Below, in pieces: positions 32,116 through 37,533 of a stretch of DNA of 37,533 nucleotides (positions are counted from its first letter, which is position 1; each line of letters begins with the position of its first letter). The position numbers and the translations under genes are program-made. The notes under the pieces were generated by a model that made no database searches, was not told the origin of the DNA, and was given only the letters and a program-made list of their open reading frames with translations. Origin of the DNA: Candidatus Omnitrophota bacterium (GTDB lineage Bacteria > Omnitrophota > Gorgyraeia > Gygaellales > Profunditerraquicolaceae); contig JAHIKK010000015.1 of assembly GCA_018897555.1 (NCBI GenBank), positions 1-37,533 of the forward strand, in the 5' to 3' direction.

Positions 32116-32553
32116 ATGATGAGCCGGGAACGCAGGTATATATTATTTATTTTTTTTCTAATCGCCGCAATTGATCATAAGTTTGTTGCTGCGGCAGAAG
32201 AAATTACAACTGAGGAGATAATCGCGCGTCCGGTAGTGGAATATGCATCCAGCAATTTGCGCGATCCTTTTAGGACATATTTAATAAAAGACGCGCCAAA
32301 ACCACTCCCGCAGGAGAATGCGGATCTAATCAAGCCGGAATTGGACCTGGGTAAATTAGAAGTGCAGGGAATAATTTGGGGAGTCAAGATCCCTCAGGTA
32401 ATTATTAATAATAAAGTTTTGACGATCGGCGATTTAATCGAAGGCGCTGAAATCTTGAGTATAGAGAAAAAAGGAATTGTTTTAAGTTTTAATGGGGCGA
32501 TATTTGATTTAGCCGCTCCCGGCCAGGGTTCGGTTATTAAGAAGGAAAAATGA
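32116..32553 (+). CDS. pilP: PilP-like periplasmic protein
   Basis: The 145-residue protein has a signal sequence (about 8-27, ending AAA-E) but no lipobox Cys, so it is not a lipoprotein as in many PilP. The SSNLRDPFRTYL segment and the LDLGKLEVQGIIWG.. block, with the short beta domain after it, are the PilP/GspC-type HR domain. In relatives it binds the N-domains of the secretin. Translation starts at ATG 32116 right after the pilO stop or at the adjacent ATG 32119. The secretin follows in 11 bases. Confidence 0.75.
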   Translation: MMSRERRYILFIFFLIAAIDHKFVAAAEEITTEEIIARPVVEYASSNLRDPFRTYLIKDAPKPLPQENADLIKPELDLGKLEVQGIIWGVKIPQVIINNKVLTIGDLIEGAEILSIEKKGIVLSFNGAIFDLAAPGQGSVIKKEK

Positions 32554-32564
32554 GGAGGAAATAA

Positions 32565-34187
32565 ATGAAAAAAATATTTATCACTAGCGCGGCTGTGTTT
32601 TTATTCATGTTTACCCCGTTAGAAGTGGCGCCCCGCGGCGCGGGACTTCTAACGGGGTTTACTTTTTTTGTTTTGCGGTTAAATGCTGACCAGCAGCCTC
32701 CACTTGCAGCAACGCAGACGAGTATTTCCATGGATTTTAAGGATGCCAGCCTTAAGGATATCTTAAAGGTATTTTCTATGCAGTCGGAAATGAATTTTAT
32801 CGCTTCCGAGGCGGTGCAGGACAGAAAGGTTACTCTTTACCTGGATAAAGTTCCTTTAAACCAAGTGATGGATAAAATTTTTAGCGCGAATAACCTCACT
32901 TACGAATTAAACAGTGGGGCTAATATTTTTGTAGTTAAAGAATGGGGAAAGATGGAGACCGAGACCGTGACTAAAGTTTTTTATCTTAAAAACGCTACTG
33001 TTTCTACCTCAGCTTTGCGAGAGGATCTATCTCAAGGTTTAGCTCAGGTTAGTAGCACTAGCACTGGCACTAGCACTAGCACTAGCACTGCTGTCGTCAG
33101 CTCCCGGAATAGATTCAAAGAGGAAAGTGAAGGCTGCGGAATTACCAGCGCAATTAGAAAATTACTTTCCCCTGCTCCCGTTGGTTCATTAGTCGAAGAT
33201 TTTCGGACGAACAGTATTATTGTTACGGATACTCCCATGAAAATGAAAGTGATTAGCCAGGTAATTGCAGCATTAGATGTGTCAGTGCCGCAGGTAATGC
33301 TGGAGGTGGAAATGTTGGATGTTAGTAAGAATGTGATAGATAAAATGGGATTTGAGTTTGGCGACACGCCTTTTACCGCGATCCTTACCGGTGCTACTGC
33401 GGCCACGGGCTTTCCTTATAATGGTTGGACTAAGATTAGGGATGGGGCAAAAGGTTCCTTATCGATTAATCCTACCGGCAGTACTTATAATATGCAGTTG
33501 GATTTTATGAGAACACAAAAAGATACTAAATTTTTAGCCCGCCCCAAACTGCTTACTTTAAACAATGAAACCGCAAAGATTTCTATTACAAAAGATGAGA
33601 TAATGACTACAGAAAAGTCGTGGCATGAAGCAACCACAACTTCTCCGGGTTATTGGACGTATACATACAAGCGTGCCACTGAACTTGCACTAACACGGGG
33701 AGGAGTGGGTATTTCCTTAAAGGTAACTCCTCAAATAAATGAAGAGACCGGAGAAATTACTATGGTTATTAACCCGGAGGTGAGTTCATCCACACAGAAT
33801 ACTCTTGTTACCACCGATGTGCTCCGTGATCCCGAAGTAAGAAGTTCAAAATCTATTGTTAGGGTTAAAGATGGAGAAACCGTAATTTTAGGCGGGCTTA
33901 TTCATCAAGATAAAAGTATTGAAATGAAAAAGTTGCCAATATTAGGGGACATTCCTCTTTTGGGCGTATTTTTTAGACATAAAAGTCAAACCGTTGGCCT
34001 GGAACGCGAATTAATAATTTTTATCACTCCGCATATTATTCGGGATGAGGCTGATGTCAAATTAGCCCAAGTTCAGAATATCCAGCTGCCGATCAGAGAA
34101 CAAGGCGTTTCCGTAGTCTCAAACCGCGATTATATTATTAATTCTAATATGAATAAGTTTGATAAGAGCATTAATGGCAAAAGATAG
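32565..34187 (+). CDS. pilQ: Type IV pilus/T2SS secretin with interrupted signal peptide
   Basis: This 540-residue outer-membrane secretin starts with an N0 domain (ISMDFKDASLKDILKVFSMQ, about 55-74). N1-like repeats follow, with an (S/G)T-rich linker (about 164-175). The C-terminal secretin core is clear: VPQVMLEVEMLDV, FLARPKLLTLNNETAKI, and VKDGETVILGGLI then PLLGVFFRHK. The leader MKKIFITSAAVFLFMF is continued by a 16-residue segment encoded by a palindromic insertion before TFFVLRLNA-DQQ. Removing it would restore a normal signal peptide. A GAGGA site is upstream. Export efficiency with the insertion is uncertain. The 3' end overlaps the ATPase gene. Confidence 0.9.
   Translation: MKKIFITSAAVFLFMFTPLEVAPRGAGLLTGFTFFVLRLNADQQPPLAATQTSISMDFKDASLKDILKVFSMQSEMNFIASEAVQDRKVTLYLDKVPLNQVMDKIFSANNLTYELNSGANIFVVKEWGKMETETVTKVFYLKNATVSTSALREDLSQGLAQVSSTSTGTSTSTSTAVVSSRNRFKEESEGCGITSAIRKLLSPAPVGSLVEDFRTNSIIVTDTPMKMKVISQVIAALDVSVPQVMLEVEMLDVSKNVIDKMGFEFGDTPFTAILTGATAATGFPYNGWTKIRDGAKGSLSINPTGSTYNMQLDFMRTQKDTKFLARPKLLTLNNETAKISITKDEIMTTEKSWHEATTTSPGYWTYTYKRATELALTRGGVGISLKVTPQINEETGEITMVINPEVSSSTQNTLVTTDVLRDPEVRSSKSIVRVKDGETVILGGLIHQDKSIEMKKLPILGDIPLLGVFFRHKSQTVGLERELIIFITPHIIRDEADVKLAQVQNIQLPIREQGVSVVSNRDYIINSNMNKFDKSINGKR
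32613..32658. repeat. Palindromic insertion in the secretin signal-peptide region
   Basis: Arms ACCCCGTTAGAAGT (32613-32626) and ACTTCTAACGGGGT (32645-32658) pair perfectly around an 18-base GC-rich core that has its own CCCGC/GCGGG stem. It is flanked by direct TTTA copies at 32610-32613 and 32658-32661, consistent with a 48-bp in-frame insertion. The core is far richer in G+C than the surroundings. Confidence 0.92.
33054..33089. repeat. Hexanucleotide AGCACT tandem repeat in the secretin gene
   Basis: Six AGCACT units (the third is GGCACT) encode an alternating Ser-Thr linker in the secretin N-domain region. The unit is a multiple of three, so slippage changes linker length without a frameshift. 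Confidence 0.85.
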
Positions 34188-35889
34188 TTATTTAAGACTA
34201 GGAGAATTTTTATTAAAGGAAGGCATTATTACTGCTAGCCAGCTGGAGAAGGGTATTATCACGCAAAGGCAGGAAGGCGGGCGTTTAGGTGAGGTATTGA
34301 TCAGAATGGGGGTAGTTAAAGAAGAGCAGGTGTTGGCGGCTTTAGGCAAGCAGTTAAATACACCTTATTTTTCACTGGGAACCGGAATGCTCAAGCCGGC
34401 AATGGATCAGGGCTTAGAGAATATTATCCCCCATGATTTTGCCTTAAAGAATGCTGTTTTGCCTCTTTCGCGTATGTTTAGGTCTTTAACAGTAGCTTTA
34501 TCTGATCCCCTGGATATTCTCCTTATCGATAGCCTTAGAAAGTTAACAGGTAGTGAAATTAATCCGGTGATTGCTATGCGTTCTGATATTTTAAAGGCAA
34601 TTGAAGAATTTTATGGTAAATCTTCGATGCTTAAAGATATGGTTGATTCTAGTTATGATACGGATGCTTCATTTACCCAGAGAAGCGAGGATTTGGGGCA
34701 GGAGCTTAGCCTGGATAAGTTGATTGCCCGGGCAGAAGAAGCTCCGGTGGTAAAATTAGTGGATTTAATCATCCGGCAGGCAATTGGCGAGAGGGCTTCA
34801 GACATACATATTGAACCTTTTAAAGATAGGATTTCATTACGCTATAGAATCGATGGTAAGCTCTATGAGATACCTCCACCAGCCAAACACCTGCATTTAC
34901 CGCTGGTTTCCCGGGTGAAGATTCTGGCGAAACTTGATATCGCGGAAAAGAGGCTGCCCCAGGATGGCGCGATTTTAGTGAGAATTGATGACCGTCCGAT
35001 AGATATTCGTGTTTCTATAGTTCCGACTATTTACGGAGAAAAGGCAGTCTTGAGGATCTTAGACCGCGGCGGGGTCACGCTAAATTTAGACTATCTGGGA
35101 TTTGATGCGCGTCAGCTTGAACATGTGCGCAAGGCAATTTTTTCTCCTTACGGATTAGTTTTAATTACCGGGCCGACGGGAAGCGGAAAATCTACTTCGC
35201 TTTATGCTATTTTGAATGAGATTAAAAGCCCGTCTAAAAATATTATTTCCGTAGAGGATCCCGTAGAATATAAGATGGATCAGATTAACCAGGTACAGGT
35301 TAAGCCGGAAATCGGGCTTACCTTTGCCGCGGCTTTGCGAAGTTTTTTGCGTCAGGATCCGGATATTATGTTAGTCGGAGAGATCAGGGATTTAGAAACC
35401 GCGCAGATCTGTATTCGTTCAGCGCTTACCGGGCACTTGGTTTTAAGTACCTTGCACACTAATGATGCTCCATCGGCGGTAAACCGGCTGATGGATATCG
35501 GAATTGAACCTTACATGCTCGCGCCTTCCTTACTTGTAATTGTTGCTCAACGGCTGGTGCGTAAGTTATGCTTGGATTGTAAAGTGGCTTATGAGCCAAC
35601 TAGCGCTCAGCTTAAAGGCGCTGCGATTAAAGCGGAGCTGATTTATGGGCCTAAAGGATGCGCCAAGTGCAATAATGCCGGATACAAAGGCCGGGTCTGT
35701 ATTGTGGAAGTTTTGCCCGTTACATTGGAAATACAGGATTTAATTAACCAAAGAGCGCCTTTCCAGAAAATACGCGAGGTAGCCAGAGCCGCAGGTATGC
35801 AAACGCTTTATGAATCAGGAATAAAGAAGGTTGAAAGCGGTATCACTTCTCTGGAAGAAATTTTTTCTGCTACTTTGGGGGTAGAATAA
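34174..35889 (+). CDS. pilB: Type IV pilus assembly / type II secretion ATPase (PilB/GspE)
   Basis: PilB/GspE powers pilus or pseudopilus extension. I place the start at ATG 34174 (571 residues, MAKDSYLRLGEFLL); a TTG at 34159 is less likely. An N-terminal MshEN-type domain (about 1-155, LKEGIITASQLEKGI) is followed by the ATPase. Visible are Walker A GPTGSGKSTSLYA, the Asp box SVEDPVEYKMDQINQVQV, Walker B-like DPDIMLVGEIRDLETA, the His box TLHTNDAPSAVNRL, and a four-Cys zinc motif (CLDC...CAKC). Full length and apparently active. Its start overlaps the secretin end, and its stop overlaps the next ATG by one base. Confidence 0.93.
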   Translation: MAKDSYLRLGEFLLKEGIITASQLEKGIITQRQEGGRLGEVLIRMGVVKEEQVLAALGKQLNTPYFSLGTGMLKPAMDQGLENIIPHDFALKNAVLPLSRMFRSLTVALSDPLDILLIDSLRKLTGSEINPVIAMRSDILKAIEEFYGKSSMLKDMVDSSYDTDASFTQRSEDLGQELSLDKLIARAEEAPVVKLVDLIIRQAIGERASDIHIEPFKDRISLRYRIDGKLYEIPPPAKHLHLPLVSRVKILAKLDIAEKRLPQDGAILVRIDDRPIDIRVSIVPTIYGEKAVLRILDRGGVTLNLDYLGFDARQLEHVRKAIFSPYGLVLITGPTGSGKSTSLYAILNEIKSPSKNIISVEDPVEYKMDQINQVQVKPEIGLTFAAALRSFLRQDPDIMLVGEIRDLETAQICIRSALTGHLVLSTLHTNDAPSAVNRLMDIGIEPYMLAPSLLVIVAQRLVRKLCLDCKVAYEPTSAQLKGAAIKAELIYGPKGCAKCNNAGYKGRVCIVEVLPVTLEIQDLINQRAPFQKIREVARAAGMQTLYESGIKKVESGITSLEEIFSATLGVE

Positions 35890-37127
35890 TGCCTAAGTTT
35901 TATTATGTTGCCAGGAGTCGTTCCGGGGCCAAGGAAACCGGTACAGAGGAAGCCTTAAATCAAGAAGATGCGGTAACCAAAATCCAATCCAAAGGATTGA
36001 TTGTAGTTAATGTTATTCCTGAAGGCTCGGAGTTATTTAGTAGCTCTTCTACTGGCAATTCTATAAAAGTTAGGTTTAAGCCTAAGCATGGTAGGGTTAC
36101 TGGCGAAGATCTGACGCTCTTTTGCCGGCAGCTCGCCACTTTAATCGGGGCAGGAGTAACGATATTAAAGAGCCTGGAGATTATTTCTAAACAGGTAGGT
36201 AGCAGGAAACTTTATAATGTGTGCATGGATTTAAAAAAGAGCATGGAGGCGGGTTTAAGTTTTCATGAAGCATTGGCTGCGCATCCGAATGTTTTTTCCG
36301 GACTGTGGATTAATCTTATTGAAAGTGGGGAGGCGAGCGGGAATCTAGCGGTAGTTTTAAGCCGTCTTGCCGCGTATTTAGAGAAAGAAGCGGCTTTTAA
36401 AAGCAAGGTTATCTCCGCGTTGATCTACCCGATGATTTTAACCCTGGCGGGTGTGGGGGCGCTTTTATTCTTATCATTAAAAATAGTACCTGCCTTCGCG
36501 GAAATATTTAAAAGTTTTAACATTAGTTTACCCTGGCTTACTCAAATGCTGGTAAACGTAAGTGATTTTCTCAAAAAAAAGATTATGTTATTATTTTTGT
36601 TTAGCGGCGCGGGTATTTTTATTCTCCGGAAGTATATCCAGACTAAATCCGGCAGGCTAAGCTTTGAAAAATTTCAATTTAATCTGCCGGTTTTTGGGGA
36701 TTTTTTTTTAGCTTATAATATTGAAAAATTTTCCTCGGAAATGGCTACGCTATTAGAATCAGGAGTGCCGATTCTATATTCTCTGGAAATATCCGGGCGC
36801 TCCGTGAATAATCTGACCATGGCGGATATCATCCGTAAAATTAAGGATGATGTGCGCGAGGGTAAGCCGATGCGGGACGCCCTTGAGCGCAGCGGTTTTT
36901 TTGAACCGATGGTTGTGCAAATGGTCAGTATCGGAGAAGAGATCGGCGAGCTCCCTCAGATGTTTAAAAGAATTAATTCTTTTTATCAGGAATATTGCGA
37001 TACATTTCTTGCGCGGTTTATTTCTATGTTTGAGCCTCTGGTTTTGGTTTTTATCGGCGGGGTCATTGGGGTTATGGTTGTCGGGATGTTTTTGCCAATA
37101 TTTGAGCTGGCAAAAATTGGAGGATAA
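35889..37127 (+). CDS. pilC: Inner-membrane platform protein PilC/GspF
   Basis: This 412-residue polytopic protein has two GspF domains, each beginning with a FCRQLATLIGAGV-like (about 78-90) or FSSEMATLLESGVPI-like (about 280-294) block. Membrane segments are at about 180-200, 233-246 and 375-400. It anchors the pilus motor in the inner membrane and contacts PilB. The N-terminal YYVARSRSGAKETGTEEA strand region is typical. The length is normal. The TAATG overlap with pilB shows coupling. A strong promoter for the pilin gene follows its stop codon by four bases. Confidence 0.93.
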   Translation: MPKFYYVARSRSGAKETGTEEALNQEDAVTKIQSKGLIVVNVIPEGSELFSSSSTGNSIKVRFKPKHGRVTGEDLTLFCRQLATLIGAGVTILKSLEIISKQVGSRKLYNVCMDLKKSMEAGLSFHEALAAHPNVFSGLWINLIESGEASGNLAVVLSRLAAYLEKEAAFKSKVISALIYPMILTLAGVGALLFLSLKIVPAFAEIFKSFNISLPWLTQMLVNVSDFLKKKIMLLFLFSGAGIFILRKYIQTKSGRLSFEKFQFNLPVFGDFFLAYNIEKFSSEMATLLESGVPILYSLEISGRSVNNLTMADIIRKIKDDVREGKPMRDALERSGFFEPMVVQMVSIGEEIGELPQMFKRINSFYQEYCDTFLARFISMFEPLVLVFIGGVIGVMVVGMFLPIFELAKIGG

Positions 37128-37130
37128 TTA

Positions 37131-37160
37131 TTGACAATTGTTCAGTGCGAATGATATACT
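37131..37160 (+). promoter_or_regulatory. Strong promoter upstream of the prepilin gene
   Basis: TTGACA (37131-37136) is followed after 18 bases by TATACT (37155-37160), preceded by TG to form an extended -10 (TGATATACT). The ATG lies about 48 bases on, after an AAAGGAGGGG ribosome site (37194-37203). Independent strong expression of the major pilin is expected. Confidence 0.78.
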
Positions 37161-37207
37161 TTAATTAGAAAAGGCATAGTATTAATAACCGCAAAAGGAG
37201 GGGTCAG

Positions 37208-37533
37208 ATGAGAAGAGGTTTTACGCTTATAGAATTGATTATCGTTATTATCATCGTGGGAATACTAGCATCTGTGGGTATGACGCAGTATACCAAGGTA
37301 GTGGAAAAAGGCCGCGCTGCTGAAGCCAGGATGATCTTAGGTACTTTAAGAACTGCTGAAATTGCTGAAAACACAGAGAATGGTGCGTATGTAACAATAG
37401 CAGGTTTAGGTGTATTAGCTCCGACAGTATGTGCACCTACGCACTTTTTTAGTTATGATTGTGTCGCTGCTACGGGAACATGCACAGCTACCAGATGTCT
37501 TGCTGGCGGAAAAGCACCTCAAGGCACAGCACC
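37208..37533 (+). CDS. Type IV prepilin / GspG-like pseudopilin, 5' part
   Basis: The gene runs off the window end; 108 residues are visible. MRRG-FTLIELIIVIIIVGILA is a textbook class III leader with prepilin peptidase cut after Gly4 and Glu at +5. The mature N-terminal helix continues through a KGRAAEARMILGTLRTAEIAE segment and then a Cys- and Ala-rich globular part with at least four Cys (VCAP, DCVA, TCTA, RCLA). Its own promoter and strong ribosome site suggest the major subunit. It could be GspG rather than PilA, since the pilin/pseudopilin distinction depends on the missing C-terminus. Confidence 0.88.
   Translation, partial: MRRGFTLIELIIVIIIVGILASVGMTQYTKVVEKGRAAEARMILGTLRTAEIAENTENGAYVTIAGLGVLAPTVCAPTHFFSYDCVAATGTCTATRCLAGGKAPQGTA

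Noticed and set aside
34159-34173. TTG start for pilB adding five residues
   Set aside because: ATG 34174 gives the usual N-terminus; the TTG has no better ribosome site.
1-37533. tRNA, rRNA, riboswitch, transposase or integrase genes
   Set aside because: No cloverleaf, rRNA-like stretch, known riboswitch core or transposase/integrase motif was recognised by eye; a covariance-model scan would be needed to exclude small RNAs.

Overview
The window looks like a chromosomal contig from an uncultivated, diderm, anaerobe-type bacterium. Candidatus Omnitrophota or a close relative in the PVC/Elusimicrobiota neighbourhood is my best guess. The guess rests on the style of the DNA: many GGGACCGTTTCTATTTTT-type hairpins, the DapL lysine route, a fused PilM-PilN and a signal-peptide TPR protein. 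There is no rRNA or other marker in the window, so it is inference. Every gene I accept lies on the + strand.

Region 1 (about 1-8020) is an accessory, AT-rich, repeat-laden region. It starts with the end of a three-Cys-motif partner gene (TcmP) and its radical-SAM-like partner. These are followed by a phage-like DUF1353-type gene, a YhcG/DUF1016 PD-(D/E)XK nuclease, a frameshifted YegP/DUF1508 pseudogene, an orphan 53-residue ORF, a DinD-like gene, a DUF4062-GHKL ATPase-winged-helix fusion, a truncated RhuM gene and a PLD-winged-helix protein. Four unrelated genes here (yhcG-like, dinD-like, DUF4062 fusion, rhuM remnant) are each preceded by a copy or remnant of one shared leader. The leader contains a 10-bp inverted repeat (TTTCTTGCGT / ACGCAAGAAA), a possible promoter and, in the copies with both arms, the Shine-Dalgarno sequence. 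This is the most unusual organisation in the window.

Region 2 (8072-23155) is a compact biosynthetic supercluster: argC-J-B-D-F-G-H makes arginine from glutamate through the ArgJ acetyl cycle; lysA, dapF, dapA, dapB and dapL make meso-diaminopimelate and lysine by the aminotransferase (DapL) route; then folK, panC and an aspartate-dehydrogenase-like gene (nadX). Many junctions overlap by 1-8 nt, indicating translational coupling. Perfect hairpins of one repeat family sit just upstream of the ribosome binding sites of argG, argH and dapB. argD carries an in-frame, three-times-repeated 48-bp palindrome, and argH has codon use unlike its neighbours.

Region 3 (23189-29085) holds a small basic two-repeat protein, uvrA, a large exported TPR protein whose last residues and stop codon come from a repeat hairpin, and a small winged-helix protein. 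Region 4 (29078-37533) is a type IV pilus / type II secretion-like machine: a PilX/GspK-like protein, an HTH regulator behind a good sigma-70-type promoter, a PilM-PilN fusion, PilO-like, PilP-like, secretin, PilB/GspE ATPase, PilC/GspF, and the start of a prepilin gene with its own strong promoter. The secretin signal peptide is interrupted in frame by another 48-bp palindromic insertion.

An overall theme is that small palindromic elements have been inserted not only between genes but inside them, where they add peptide (argD, secretin), supply stop codons (TPR protein, 53-residue ORF) or accompany a truncation (rhuM). No RAYT transposase, other transposase, integrase, tRNA, rRNA or CRISPR array was recognised.
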